A stretch of DNA of 64,000 nt from Lepidostoma basale (GCA_022606425.2 JAHDVF020000211.1:4991001-5055000), one strand, 5' to 3'. Positions 18,566 to 29,213 are shown, numbered from the stretch's first letter. Program-made: numbers and translations. Notes: generated from the sequence alone by a model not told the origin.

Positions 18566-19246
18566 TTAAGTTAGTTGAGTTAGTTTTGTTTTATAAATTA
18601 GTTGTGATTTACGAGTATTTCACTTCTAAGAATCTTAACCGCATTTGATTATTCGTAGGGCCATAGGGTTACTTGTGAATGTATTAAAACTTTTTTTTTC
18701 ATGAGTCATACGTAAATTTTATTATTATTACAGAATTTCCCTACTGTGGATAACGTAACAGGACACTCACAGGATATGTGGTTAGAGTGCGGTGATTTGG
18801 TCTGCTAAATCAACACGGCATATCCTTTAGATCTGATTTTGCGTAAGCATCGTCCTACCTGGATTTGAATAATCAAAGATTAACATTTAAATGACGGCAA
18901 CACTGAGATTAATATTTGTCAGTTGTTCTATACAACATTTAATAATATGATATGGAATAAATTCGATCGCGTTAGTATTGATCCGACATTAAGATGACAT
19001 ATATAAATATATACGAGTATTTTGTAATTAGAGCTCTTGCTTCTTGAACTTTGTTTTTATAATATTGAATTCAATCACCAAAGTGATCATAATAAACAGC
19101 TTGCTCTCCTTATCGGAGAGCAAGTCTAGCCACGAACCTTGCTTTTTATTTATCTTCGCTCTTTTTAATCCATGGCATTTTTTTTTGCAGCAAAGCTCTA
19201 ACCACTCTGCAACGTAGTTCGTCATATATATTTTATTTATATAGAA
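18566..19246. other. Unique AT-rich DNA
   Basis: A 90-codon minus frame at 19028-19300 runs into T1 sequence and has no recognisable domain. Nothing else seen. Confidence 0.3.
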
Positions 19247-19909
19247 CGGCCGTTCACAATGGAGTTCTGGTCCCATCCCTAATGTATGGAAGCGAAGCAT
19301 GGAATTGTCAGAAGAAGAATAAATGCGGTAGAGATGAGGTCCCTAAGACGTATGTGTGGTAGAACGATATACGACAGAATCTCAAATGCGGATATAAGAA
19401 AGGAATGTAGAGCGGAAGAAGGTATTGTGAACAAAATTATGAAAGGATCGCTGCGATGGTTCGGACATATGGAACGCATGGATGGAGATAGTAATACTAT
19501 GGTTAAGAAAGTATACGTTAATGGTGTAAATGGAGTACGGAGTCGAGGCAGACCGAGGAAAACATGGCATGACGAAATTAATCAAATTTTAAAGGTTGGT
19601 CATGTTAGAAGTCGGAGGAATCGACGTGCGTGTATGACTCGTATGAATGTGGAGGAAGATAGGGATAGAACGCTTGGCTCCTGATCCAGAGGACTTGGGT
19701 TCAAGCCTGGACACGGCCAGATTCCTTCTTCATAATAATGAGCTTTTTTCTGCTCCCATTGAAGATTGTAATAATAAATTCTAATATCATTGATTTAAAT
19801 CCTAAAGTTTTTAAAAAAAAACGATAGAGAGGTTTGCCAGGATAGAGTTGTGTGGCGGACCATTCTCTCTGCCTACCCCTGCGGTGAAACGGCGTGATGG
19901 TTTGTTTGT
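19247..19909 (+). mobile_element. T1 LINE fragment interrupted by an S2 SINE
   Basis: The T1 frame 19286-19684 (132 codons, plus) contains Arg-Ile-Asn-Ala-Val-Glu-Met-Arg, Leu-Arg-Arg-Met-Cys-Gly, Trp-Phe-Gly-His-Met-Glu-Arg-Met and Arg-Gly-Arg-Pro-Arg-Lys-Thr-Trp. A deletion near 19312 removes the codons between Gln-Lys-Lys and Arg-Ile-Asn. The SINE occupies 19663-19822 and the LINE resumes at 19828 with GAGGTTTGCCAGGATAGAG, ending in ACGGCGTGATGGTTTG. One of the best-preserved T1 copies. Confidence 0.8.
19663..19822 (+). mobile_element. S2 SINE with GATAG target-site duplication
   Basis: GGATAGAACGCTTGGCTCCT and GGGTTCAAGCC (B box) are followed by ACACGGCCAGATTCCTTCTT. It ends in a T/A tail. 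GATAG at 19658-19662 and 19823-19827 flank it inside the T1 LINE, so this is a 5'-truncated insertion (A-box half lost). Confidence 0.75.
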
Positions 19910-20451
19910 TTAGATATTGTATTTGGAATCTTCGATGGTTCAATCTAGGCTTTCAACTCTATTCCTTTGTTTCTACAGCACGCTTCTTGTAAGAAGAAAA
20001 CGAATGGTTGTGTGGATGCTGCGTGGTATATGTATTGAAAGTTCAGTGTACCGGCAGAACCGAGAGTGGGCTGCTGTCCGACGGGTCTGTCCTCCGGAGA
20101 TCAGACCGTTGGCGGTTAATATCAATTGGAACAAGAAATTTATTATCTTTGGAGAAAAATTCACACGGCATTTAACTTGACGTCACAAATTGAAACATAC
20201 CTTTTCTAGACTGTTTTTAATCAGATAACACGCCTATAAATTTACTGACATGGGTTTTAAAAGGTTTGCGATTTTTAAGAAACGCTATTTTATGTTACAG
20301 TGTTTTTTTTTTATTATATAAAATGTCATAATTTGTGCATTTATATTGGATCTCATTTTACCTTGAAAATGTTTTTTTGTATTATTTTTTTCCATTAGTA
20401 AAGCATTTGCAATGAATTTCCATGATATAAATTAAAAATAAAATTATAATT
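19910..20451. other. Mostly unique DNA
   Basis: Overlapping frames of 87 (plus, 19917-20180) and 63 codons (minus) over a slightly GC-richer part (GTCTGTCCTCCGGAGATCAG at about 20083). No domain recognised. Confidence 0.3.
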
Positions 20452-20585
20452 AACTAATCATCATGCCGTCTAGGCAGAAAGGATGGACCGCCACACTGTT
20501 CTTTCCTGACATACTTCACTCGATTCCTCATCATTCATACGTCGTGTCATGTACGCACGCCGATTTCTCCAACTCCTCACATGAT
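20452..20585 (-). mobile_element. T1 LINE 3' end
   Basis: TTAACTAATCATCATGCCGT then GGACCGCCACACTGTTCTTT; the usual GGAGGGG part of the 3' signature is deleted. Confidence 0.65.
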
Positions 20586-20696
20586 ATTATATAATTATAT
20601 GTTGTTAAAATATATAACAATTTTAAATGTTTTTTCCTGATATCTATTTACTTTATAATCTAATGGCCTTACTCTGGCGTGAGAGTATTTGTATAT

Positions 20697-21270
20697 AACT
20701 AACCATCACGCCGTCTCTCCGGAGGGGTAGGCAGAAAGAATGGACCGCCACACTGTTCTGTTCTGACATACTTATCTCGCTTTGTGTCATGCACGCACGT
20801 CGCTTTCTCCGACTCCTCACGTGACCGACATTTAATATATGATTGATTTGATCGTGCCACGCTTTCCTCGGCATTCCTCTTTTTCTAGCTCCGTTCGCGT
20901 CGTTTATATATACCTTCTTCACCATTCTGTCATCACTTATTCTTATTCTACACTTATTGTTTCATTATTTTGTTCAGTACACTTTCATTTGCACCGCATT
21001 CACTTCTTATATTTGCTTTTGACACTCTAACATATACAGATTTACCACACATTCGTCTTAGAGATGCATCTACTGCATTTATTCTACTTCCATCCTTCTT
21101 TTGCCAGTTCCATACTTCGCTTCCGTATATATAACGTTTGACACAAGAACACAATTGTGCAGGGCCATCTTAGCTTTTTTGGATAGGATTTTGTTTCTAG
21201 ACATACATACTTCCTAAATAAACAAATTCATTTTCCAGATTTTCACCGTTCACACTAATGTTACAGACTG
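20697..21270 (-). mobile_element. T1 LINE 3' fragment, extends further 5' than most
   Basis: From the 3' signature at 20697 the minus strand covers Arg-Lys-Arg-Gly-Met-Pro-Arg-Lys-Ala-Trp, the Leu-Arg-Arg-Met-Cys-Gly block (frame 20954-21154) and reaches upstream past Leu-His-Asn-Cys-Val-Leu into coding sequence near 21230. Frameshifts and stops between the blocks. Most other T1 copies stop at the Leu-His-Asn position. Confidence 0.7.
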
Positions 21271-21985
21271 CCAAGAGTATTTGTATTATACATTAATTAT
21301 TATACGAGTATATCATAGTTGCATATAATATATATTCTAATCATATTTTATTCTTATTCATTTTTTTTTCTCAATATTTTTTCGTACCGATTATTCGTCT
21401 AATAAAATGTAAGAAATCTATTATCTATTATTATAGCTTTATTTCTCATTAAATCTATGAAACCACGATGAAGAAATATACTTCAATTTATTATGTCTTA
21501 AATCTTTCTAGTTTTTTGATTTTTTCATGTCGTTCAAATAATCCTAAACTAAAATTGAGTTAACTTTAATGAACATCTATAGAGTGAGGTGATATACCCT
21601 TATATAATAGTACAGACGATGTTATTTCCCGGTGTCCGAGTTCCTTGGTGTTATCGCTTATCGTAACAACACCTCATTACGCTCATGTTTCAACTAACAA
21701 AATGCCAGCACGATGTGTTCGCTGCATTCTAATTCTCCGAACAATCCGCATGTTTGTGAAATGAATAAGCTACAAGCCTCCTACATGGGCCATGCCATTG
21801 CACAATCCACAATCAACACGGGAATCTACAATATTATACATTTATATCAATTACACGATGGAGCAAGAAATCGGTAATCTCTGGTTTTATTTATGTTATG
21901 AAGTCGTTTGTTACATACTTAGCATTGTTCGGAATGTCTCAATTTCTGCGACCACCCATATTTAAAAAAAAATAGTTTAATAAAC
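21271..21985. other. Unique DNA with a mixed-composition island at 21570-21850
   Basis: The island (TTATCGCTTATCGTAACAAC, CATGCCATTGCACAATCCAC) is not repeated or coding. It could be conserved noncoding DNA; comparison with related genomes is required to say more. Confidence 0.3.
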
Positions 21986-21990
21986 AAATG

Positions 21991-22340
21991 AACTAACTAA
22001 CCATCACGCCGTCTCTTTGAAGGGATAGGCAGAAAGAGCGAAGACTGCCACACTGTTTTTACTGACATACTTCTCTCGATTTCATTAATACATCGTGTCA
22101 TGCAAGCAGGTCGATTTCTCCGACTCCTCACGCGGACGACATTTAATATTTGATTGATTTGATCATGCCACGTTTCTATTTATAGTTTCGTTTAAGTCGT
22201 TTACACTTATTTTCTTTACCATTCTTTACATGTGTCCAAACTATCTTAATGATTTTGTTCATAATCCATTTCATTCGCACTGCATTCACTTCTTATATTT
22301 TTATTCTACACTATAATATTCAGATTTAAACCCATTAATC
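21991..22340 (-). mobile_element. T1 LINE 3' fragment
   Basis: ACTAACCATCACGCCGTCTC then shortened T1 coding pieces up to the Leu-Arg-Arg region (CATTAATCTGAGAGATTT). Several internal deletions. Confidence 0.65.
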
Positions 22341-22673
22341 TGAGAGATTTATTTGGACTGGTTTTTCCTTTCTTTCTTATTTAAGTATACATCTAAGCCA
22401 CACTTGCACTTGTGAATCAAATGTGAATCCATAACACAAAATTATGGTGAATATCTAATAAAATTAGTCATACTGCGGAGAGAAAACCAAATGTGGAGAG
22501 AAGAATTGGTTTGGGTTGGCCTGCGTTCCGAAAAATAGAAAATGTATAGAAAAATCCACGAACCCCCGTAAAAGTCAAACGAAAGATATTTATTTGACTG
22601 CTGGTTTTTGTCAGTGTTAAGTTATAGGTTTAAAACGATAGCATTGTCTCAGAAAAGCACATATAAATGAAGA
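22341..22673. other. Nothing recognised
   Basis: AT-rich spacer. Confidence 0.3.
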
Positions 22674-22819
22674 ATTGTTTAAAGAGGATGGTTAGAGCGA
22701 TGTTGGGGATCAGTATAGCGGACAGGGTGAGAAACACGATTATTAGAGCCAGAACAGGAGTGTCGACATCATCGGAAGAGTGCTGGGCAGGCCATATAGC
22801 TAGCTTGCTCTGACAATAA

Positions 22820-22976
22820 AATTTAATATACTTTTGTATGAAGCACTTAATTGTACGGTGTGCCGTTATTAAAGATAATTTTAAAACACTTTCTTGTTTT
22901 AACACCATTTTGTCAAACCAACCGGTTTCGCTCCCGCCGGAGCTTCATCAGGGTTACAAAACAAAATGAAACAGTT
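22820..22976 (-). repeat. Family B element (hammerhead-bearing)
   Basis: Shares GTATGAAGCACTTAATT and the following 70 bases with 29705-29830 and 54350-54480. All three end in a GAAAC-containing hairpin. This copy retains the complete ribozyme-like fold (next entry). No coding content; likely a non-autonomous retroelement unit. Confidence 0.6.
22909..22962 (-). ncRNA. Type I hammerhead-ribozyme-like RNA, complete fold
   Basis: Minus strand, 5' to 3': TTTTGTAACC (stem I), CTGATGA (22952-22946), spacer A, GCTCC-GGCG-GGAGC (stem II), GAAAC (22930-22926), CGGTT, GGTTTGACAAAA (stem I'). AACC/GGTT and TTTTGT/ACAAAA pair around a 2-nt bulge. ACCGGT is the short self-complementary stem III and GUU the cleavage-type triplet. 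All invariant core bases are present. The only deviation is one A between A9 and stem II. Hammerheads with such short stem III are known in Penelope-like elements. The fold is seen directly; self-cleavage is inferred. Confidence 0.7.
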
Positions 22977-23139
22977 GGTTGTGAAAAGAGTGTCGGGAGG
23001 CCACCTAAACGATGGACTGATGCCATTATCAGAATAGCTGGAACGACTGGATGCGGAAGGGAAAAGACAAGGACGGGTGGAGAAAATGGAAGAAGCGTAT
23101 AAATAGCAGTTGAGGGGAAAAGGCTGAAGAAGAAAACAA

Positions 23140-23570
23140 ATAAAATTGTTAAATTAACGCGTGTAATAAGTGCGCAAATTTACACGCAGACATTGTGCAA
23201 AGAGATGATTTTGCAGATGACCTCTGTGGTGAAAAGCCAGTTTTGGTTTCGGTGCTGCTAGTTGCACTGCTGCATGTCCACGTGACCGCCCGGGAAGGGT
23301 CCATGTCGCGAGTCGCGGTATCCGCTACCGACACGATAAATAAGCATGTCGCTAATACGTAACCCGGGAGGATAAAAACAACGCTGCTTCCCTTTAAGGA
23401 GGTGTTCGTGCGCCGTACATATTTTGTAATAATCAACCCATTTATGGGACGACACAGGACCGCCGATGAAGTTGCATCCCCGATCCGAAGCGGTGTGATT
23501 CCGTATCGCGATTTCAAGTGGTTCAATCCTAAGAGCTTTTTGTATCACCACGGAGTATTAATGTAAAAGG
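23140..23570 (-). other. GC-richer island with two overlapping minus frames
   Basis: Frames of 125 codons (23149-23526) and 97 codons (23258-23551) overlap in different phases on minus. Neither shows a domain, signal peptide or transposon motif. Composition is balanced (GCCGCCAGG-free, CG-containing) and the sequence is not repeated. Conserved noncoding DNA or a decayed exon cannot be separated by eye. Confidence 0.3.
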
Positions 23571-23984
23571 TTGAAGCCAAACAAATTATAAAAATCCGTA
23601 TTTAATTTCATTTTCTCTTTGAAATGAGAAAATATGAACAAATCACCTAAATTTATTTTTTCTTGTTTAATTTTTAAATGATGTGAAATATTTTTTTTCA
23701 CCCACAGCGCTGTTTATAGGCGAATTTGTTTCCGATGTTCACAAAATACCTCCGATGTACCCGATAAATTCTGATTATTAGTAATATTATTATTTTTTAA
23801 ATCAATGCGTGAATATATTATGGAGGAATACCTAAAATCTTAACCTTGTATTTATTATATTTATATAGATATTGATGGTTATTACAAGCAACGTGTAGAA
23901 GATACCCATCACAGGGAAGGGAAGGTTAAATCGTTTGACTTGCATACCTCATAGATTCTCGACAGTACTATATTTTAAAATAAG
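23571..23984. other. AT-rich, nothing recognised
   Basis: No gene or repeat seen. Confidence 0.35.
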
Positions 23985-24400
23985 TCCGTGCCAGTCACCC
24001 GTGGCCGAAATGGCGATCATTGTGTAAATAAATTCGGCTACAATGGCTTCCATCCAAAATGTGCAAGAGTTTCCTCTGCAATACTTGGTGTACTCTCTGC
24101 ATGGTTCCAGCAGTTACAGATTACAGTTTACGACGCTGTTTTCTTGCACGCATTCCGCTGTTTGCGGCCGCAAAACATTCTTTTTACTCAGCCCTTTGAT
24201 CGGGCCCGGTGCGGGGAACCGCTGGGAATAAAATGCGTGCTTATCATTAACCCTTTTGTAAAAACGTGTTGCAGAAACCTTTGCACGGCACGGCTGCTTT
24301 ACCTTTAAACAGTTTTTGCACAATGTTGTGTTATTTTTTGGTTTTATGCACGAGAATAAAAAGTATTCGATACTTCGATGCACGTACAGGGTTATTCAAA
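23985..24400. other. Unique island with TCF-like and palindromic words
   Basis: A 106-codon plus frame (23988-24308) and an 89-codon minus frame overlap, without known domains. TTTGCGGCCGCAAA (about 24163) is a 14-bp palindrome and CCTTTGATC (about 24194) is a textbook TCF/LEF-like site. These suit regulatory DNA better than a gene, but binding is inference. Confidence 0.3.
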
Positions 24401-24427
24401 ATGTTATTCATTTTTTTTTTTTTTTCT

Positions 24428-24985
24428 TCGATGGCCCTACAGCTCATATCGAGCCTTAGCCTCCAGTATTCTTCGCCTCCAACTCCTCCTGTCCTCCGCT
24501 TCGACCCTCCAATCTGACACTCTTAACAATCTTGTTCCATCTCTCCCAACTTCATCCTCCCATCGCAGCCTTGGTCGTCCAATTGGTCTTCTACCACCTG
24601 GGTGCCACTCCAGCAATCTTTTTGGGGTTCGCGATGACGGCATCCTCTGCACGTGACCGGCCCATCTCAGTCTATTCAGTCTGACCTGTGTGGAGAGACT
24701 GGGAGCTTTGTAAATATTGTACAGCTCGTCATTATGCCGCACTCTTCAGCCTTCACCGTCATTCACAGGCCCCAGAATTCTGCGCAGCACCCTTCTCTCA
24801 AAAGTATCCAGTCGCTCTGCAGATTTCGCTGTCATTGTCCACGCCTCACACCCATAGGTCACTACTGTTCGGATGATTGTTTTATACAGGGTGATTTTGG
24901 TTTTCCAGTGTACGTTTCTTGATTTGAGCGCTGGTAGTAGAGAGAAGAATGTTTTGTTACCAATTGTGATTCTTCTTTCGCAAAA
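24428..24985 (-). mobile_element. LINE ORF2 C-terminal fragment
   Basis: The minus strand from 24975 encodes Thr-Tyr-Gly-Cys-Glu-Ala-Trp-Thr, Arg-Leu-Asp-Thr-Phe-Glu-Arg-Arg-Val-Leu-Arg-Arg-Ile-Leu-Gly, then a stop/frameshift at about 24760. It continues as 101 codons (24437-24742) with Leu-Asn-Arg-Leu-Arg-Trp-Ala-Gly-His-Val-Gln-Arg-Met and Gly-Arg-Pro-Arg-Leu-Arg-Trp. This is the same architecture as T1 but a different family, related to 3458-3859. Ends in poly-A (T18 on plus). Confidence 0.8.
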
Positions 24986-25009
24986 TGTTATTCATTATCA
25001 TAATTAAAT

Positions 25010-25190
25010 AAAATGATGTTTTCTTAATAAATACTTAAAATTTTTATCTTTATTTCGACAGGCTAGCTGGTCGCTGTCGAAATAAAAACAAAATGAGTAA
25101 GTAGTTATTAAAAATACGTCGTTTTATTTAATTATTTTTTTAAATGAACTTCCATCAAGAGATTTCAGTAAAATCATTAGTTATTTATGG
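25010..25190. repeat. Family C foldback, decayed
   Basis: TATTTCGACAGGCTAGCTGG and CGCTGTCGAAATAAA form the hairpin centre. The outer segment TTTTATTTAATTATTTTTTT with GAACTTCCATCAAGAGATTT matches 36260-36315. The GAAAC core has been lost. Confidence 0.5.
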
Positions 25191-25199
25191 TATTATATT

Positions 25200-25417
25200 T
25201 TTATTTTATAAATAAACAATTTGGCGGAATGGGGAATGTTGTATTACATAAAGCGATCGCTTAACCCGACCAATAACAGGTCATAAGTCCTGTAAACGCC
25301 TCGACCACCATATTCTGTTAAAAAAAACAATTTACATCTTCGTCTCTATTGAGATAAAATTAATCCTTAAAAATGATAAATCCGCAATGGGTAAAATCCA
25401 GTATTTGTATACATGAA
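25200..25417. repeat. Family J fragment
   Basis: ACATAAAGCGATCGCTTAAC, GGTCATAAGTCCTGTAAAC, ATCTTCGTCTCTATTGAGAT and CCGCAATGGGTAAAATCCAG follow the same order as in 30401-31010 and 48990-49403. Truncated copy. Confidence 0.6.
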
Positions 25418-25660
25418 TGGTTAAAAAGAATACGTTAACGATGTAAGTGGAGTAAGGAGTCGAGGTAGACCGAGGAAAACATGGCATGACCAAATTAACC
25501 AAATATTAAATGTTGGTCATGTCAGAAGCCGGAAGAATCGACGTGCGTGTATGACTCGATGTATGAATGTGGAGGAAGCTAGAGAGGTATGTCAGGATAG
25601 AGTAGTGTGGCGGTCCATTCTCTCAGCCAACCCCTGTGGGGAAGCGTCATGATGGTTTGT
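25418..25660 (+). mobile_element. T1 LINE 3' fragment
   Basis: Begins in the Val-Lys-Lys block (GGTTAAAAAGAATACGTTAA) and covers Gly-Arg-Pro-Arg-Lys-Thr-Trp-His-Asp, Arg-Arg-Ala-Cys-Met-Thr-like codons and Glu-Glu-Ala-Arg-Glu-Val-Cys-Gln. Ends at GCGTCATGATGGTTTGTT. Confidence 0.75.
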
Positions 25661-26348
25661 TTTTATTTCAAAACAAAAATGATTTTAATTGATTTATGTT
25701 GCCGACCATATCGATCAATGAAATGCAAATTTTCGATTTTACTCGTTATATTGAAGGAATGGGATCCAAAGCTTGGCAGACTCTTAGATTAACTTGCGGT
25801 AGTTGTTGAATGGTGGTGCGCTCCGCGTGTACTCGGGCTATAAACCGCCGGCCGCGGCCCTATAAGGTCCGGCCATGCCAGGCCGGGTACTGGGTCCGGC
25901 GGCTGGGCACACAGCCCTGGCGCCTGTCCACAGTGATATTGTTATAAATAATGTATCATTCAACAATGCCACCTAGCGGGGGCTTTATCTACACATCTTT
26001 TGTGAAAAATAACCTGTTGGCCACCAGATTTGGTCCGTTTGAGTTGTCAACAAGAAGTGGACGCGTTTTTATTGAGATTGACGTAATATTTTATCTGATG
26101 AATTGTGTAAAAATCGCGTTGCAGTTCAATATTGTATATTCTCATTCTTCAACTATCTTCAAATTCTTCATACAGGGTATACAAGTATTTAGCTGTATCA
26201 TTTTCTACGATTTCCTTTGTTTTTAGCGACTAATAATTTCAGCAGTTTTGTATCAACGTGTAAGACATATATTTTATTGCAATTTAGTTGTAAAATTCTT
26301 GAATTTTATAATTTAATGTTTATATACTTTTTTTATACGACATGAACT
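25661..26348. other. Unique DNA with GC island 25795-25945
   Basis: The island reads CCGCCGGCCGCGGCCCTATA at about 25842 with GGTCCGG repeated, and is not found elsewhere here. A TATAAGG is present but no initiator at the right distance. A 91-codon plus frame (25951-26226) has no known domain. Confidence 0.3.
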
Positions 26349-26473
26349 AATAATATTATAATAAATTGGATAATTTATAGAGCGTCATTTTCATGAATTA
26401 TTCATCTCAAGGGCGCTGTAGAAGATGCTCCGTTTTATCGACTAGATAAAAAAAATATAATAATAATAATAAT
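26349..26473 (-). mobile_element. CR1/L2-like LINE 3' end with conserved hairpin
   Basis: Minus strand: GCGCCCTTGAGATGAATAAT then TCATGAAAATGACGCT (26415-26382), the 3' hairpin of the elements at 38731 and 44007. Inner stem ATGA/TCAT is kept. Ends in AT-rich repeats. Confidence 0.65.
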
Positions 26474-26942
26474 GACTAACTAACTGACTATCACGCCGTC
26501 TCCCCGAAGGGGTAGGCAGAAAGAATGGACTGTCACACTTTTCTTTCCTGACATTTTTCTCTGGCTTCCTAAACATTAATACATCGTGTCATGCATGCTC
26601 GTCGATTTCTCTGACTCCTCACATTCAATATTTGATTTATTTGATCGTGCCACGTTTTCCTCGGTCTTGCTCTGTTTCTGGTTCCATTTACATCGTTAAC
26701 ATATAATTTTTTTACCATTCTTTCTTCATTCATTCTTTCCATATGTCCAAACCATATTAATGATCCTTTCATCATTTTATTCATAACACCATCATTCGCA
26801 CCGCATTCACTTCTAATATTTTCATTCGACACTCTATCATACACATATTATCCACACATTCGTCTAAGAGATCTCATTTCTACTGCATTTATTCTACTTT
26901 CATCCTTCTTTTGCCAGTTTTATGCTTCGCTTCCATACATAA
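26474..26942 (-). mobile_element. T1 LINE 3' fragment
   Basis: CTAACTAACTGACTATCACG 3' end, then a minus frame of 91 codons (26569-26844) with Tyr-Asp-Arg-Val-Ser-Asn-Glu-Asn-Ile, Ser-Leu-Ile-Trp-Phe-Gly-His-Met-Glu-Arg and Arg-Pro-Arg-Lys-Thr-Trp. Reaches the Tyr-Gly-Ser codons at about 26942. Confidence 0.75.
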
Positions 26943-27314
26943 GGGAACATACATAACATTCAGTATTCGTATACATTAAAAAAAAAAATTATGCATTCAT
27001 CCTCTCGCTCTACCCCTTCGGAAAATGGCTTAATTGTTATTATAAATTATAATTTTTATGTCTCTTTTATTCAGTTAGTAAGGTACTTGGTTTCTATGAA
27101 ATGAATGTATCAGAACCTCGATATAGCCAGCATACAAATTACAAATATGTCCATTGATAGGTAGGGTACTAAATATTAATGATTATGTATTGTTATTATC
27201 GTGTTTTGTCATCACATTAACGTATCCTGTTCTACGTAGGTTCTGAGTTAATCTATAATACAATACGCATATGTATAGGGTGGCCCATCGGATACCCGGA
27301 ATATAATATTAAAT
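26943..27314. other. Mostly unique, with J and T1 scraps
   Basis: CAGTATTCGTATACATTAAA (26960) is family J. TCTCGCTCTACCCCTTCGG (27003) is a T1 3' scrap. The rest is AT-rich without features. Confidence 0.4.
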
Positions 27315-27776
27315 GACCAACCCTTATGTATGGAAGCGAAGCATGGAACTGGCAAAAGAAAGATGAGAGCAGAATAAATGCGGTAGAGATGACGTATGCG
27401 TGGTAAAACGATGTACGACAGAATCTCAAATACTGATATTGAGAAGTAATGTAGAGCGAAAGAAGGTATTATGAACAAAATTATGAAAGGATCGCTGCGT
27501 TGGTTCCGACATATGGAGCTCATGAGTGAAGAAAGAATGGTTAAAAAAGTATACTTAACGATGTAAATGGAGTAAGGAGTCGCGGTACACCGAGGAAAAC
27601 ATGGCATGACCAAATTAATCAAATATTAAAGGTTGGTCATGTCAGAAGCCGGAAGAATCGACGTGCGTGTATGACTCGATGTATGAATGTGGAGGAAGCT
27701 AGAAAGGTATGTCAGGATAGAGTAGTGTAGCGGTCCGATCTCTCTGCCTACCCCTTCGGGGAAACGGCGTGATGTT
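27315..27776 (+). mobile_element. T1 LINE 3' fragment
   Basis: Starts at CCAACCCTTATGTATGGAAG (Tyr-Gly-Ser) and ends GGGGAAACGGCGTGATG. All T1 blocks are present but frames shift at least three times (for example GATGACGTATGCGTGG, where codons of Arg-Ser-Leu-Arg-Arg are lost). Confidence 0.75.
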
Positions 27777-28306
27777 GTTGTTTATTTTAAATGAAACACA
27801 TTAAGATATTTGTAATATAATCTGTCGAGTAAATTGAACTCGGTTGGGTTGTAGGTGAAGATAATTAGGGAAAATTGTTGTGAACTTGTCTTGCTAATGT
27901 TTTATCGTTTAGAATGACAGTGTGTCGATGTTTCTGGATTCTAATCGATACTCCAATGACGGTTGCAATGTTTTTGGGCTAACCGCACAGGTGAATACGC
28001 GGTAGAGTTTGTTTGTTCATAATATAATGGAATCCAAATAATTCATTACTTAATGGGCACAGCATAAGTATTTGATTGAAAACCAGAGATAAATTTCAAG
28101 TGCAATCCAACAAACTTTTTTTTTATTTAAATGAAATCTAATATATAATATTTTTTTTGTATATTGGATAAAGTAATATTTCTGCTATATAAAATTAATA
28201 TATAATGAAAATGGGATTGTTTTTTCGGTTTTACATTGATTTATTCAAATAGTTACAAATTTGTTTCGTTCGAGGGCATTTTCAAACTCAAACCGCAACC
28301 ATCAAT
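27777..28306. other. AT-rich, nothing recognised
   Basis: 28262-28300 has GTTTCGTTCGAGGGCATTTT, which may be a decayed family A arm. No gene. Confidence 0.3.
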
Positions 28307-28432
28307 ACATTTATATATCCAATAATCTATGAATATTCCATTTATATATCCAATACCCTATGAATATTCCAATTATATATCTAATATCCTATGAATATGC
28401 CATTTATACATCCAATATCATATGAATATTCA
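28307..28432. repeat. 31-bp tandem repeat, four units
   Basis: Units of CCATTTATATATCCAAT plus CTATGAATATT repeat four times with point differences (TATACATCC, CAATATCAT). A minisatellite of low complexity. Confidence 0.7.
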
Positions 28433-28837
28433 ATTTTTCCGATTTAGAACTCTCATTTTGAAATGTGTAGTGATTACACATCACCGTTACGCGCAATTTT
28501 AAGCAAAGTGGGAGAAAGGTTAATAACCCAATGACAACAGACGATAACTGTCAAAAATCAGGGTTGCCAAATTAAAAAAATGAAATGGAAGGAAGTTTAA
28601 GCGTATTCGAGAGGCCACCCTTTATATGCCGAACTTGCTTGCAAACTAGTCCTTTGTGCCTACCTGCTGACCGCGGCCAAAGCGTGCGTCTTTCAAACTC
28701 GAATAACCTTGCGTGAGGTCGTTTGCGTGACCAGTAGTGGGGGAAAGCCGAGATGGGTAAGATACCATTATCAAATTTCAAATTTAATGTTAAAATCATT
28801 TAAAAATATATTTCTTCGATGCGTTTATCTTTATATC
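28433..28837. other. Unique DNA
   Basis: A 75-codon minus frame (28572-28799) over a GC-richer piece (CTGACCGCGGCCAAAGCGTG) without a recognised domain. Confidence 0.3.
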
Positions 28838-29150
28838 TTCTTCCTCTTAGTTTAGGTCGTATGGCCTGTTTGTGACGAAGAGTTGTCCTGGGATAATGAT
28901 GTCCATCTTTTTGGCTGCGTTCCTGGTAGTCTCTTGCTGCTTGGGTTTTCATCTTTAACAATTTTTGCAATTCTTGATTTCTCCATGCGGTCCACGTGGT
29001 CTCTCCAAAAGCGCTCTCTGCTTCTTCCCCATCTTACTATGTCCTCAACGCCAAAGACAGACCTTATCGTTTCATTTCCGATCCGATCTCTGAGGGTTTT
29101 GTCTGCGATGGAGCGTAGACTTCGTATTTCTGCTACTCAAAGAAGGTTCT
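28838..29150 (-). mobile_element. T2 LINE tail, GAA-rich 3' end
   Basis: Minus frames give Arg-Ser-Ile-Ala-Asp-Lys-Thr-Leu-Arg-Asp-Arg-Ile-Gly, Phe-Trp-Arg-Asp-His-Val-Asp-Arg-Met and a Gln-Pro-Lys-Arg-Trp remnant, then CTAAGAGGAAGAAGAT. Same order as 50744-51035. Several frameshifts. Confidence 0.65.
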
Positions 29151-29213
29151 TAGTTCTATTGGTATCGGCTCTGACCTCTATATACAATACATTACTCTTC
29201 TGCACGAGTGTAT

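Larger units (their letters stand above)
22674..23135 (+). mobile_element. RTE-like LINE tail split by a hammerhead-bearing insert
   Basis: The left part (22674-22818) encodes Met-Val-Arg-Ala-Met-Leu-Gly-Ile-Ser, Arg-Val-Arg-Asn and Trp-Ala-Gly-His-Ile-Ala. The right part (from about 22985) encodes Glu-Lys-Ser-Val-Gly-Arg-Pro-Pro-Lys-Arg-Trp. In intact relatives these blocks lie about 20 residues apart. Here about 165 bp separate them, mostly the family B element carrying the ribozyme motif. The LINE is the older layer. Confidence 0.7.

Noticed and set aside
23149..23551. 125- and 97-codon minus frames as host exons
   Set aside because: Two overlapping phases are open at once, neither with a domain, signal or splice sites that I can support.
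25843..25870. TATAAGG with GC-rich flank as a promoter
   Set aside because: The TATA match is weak and there is no initiator or downstream gene evidence.
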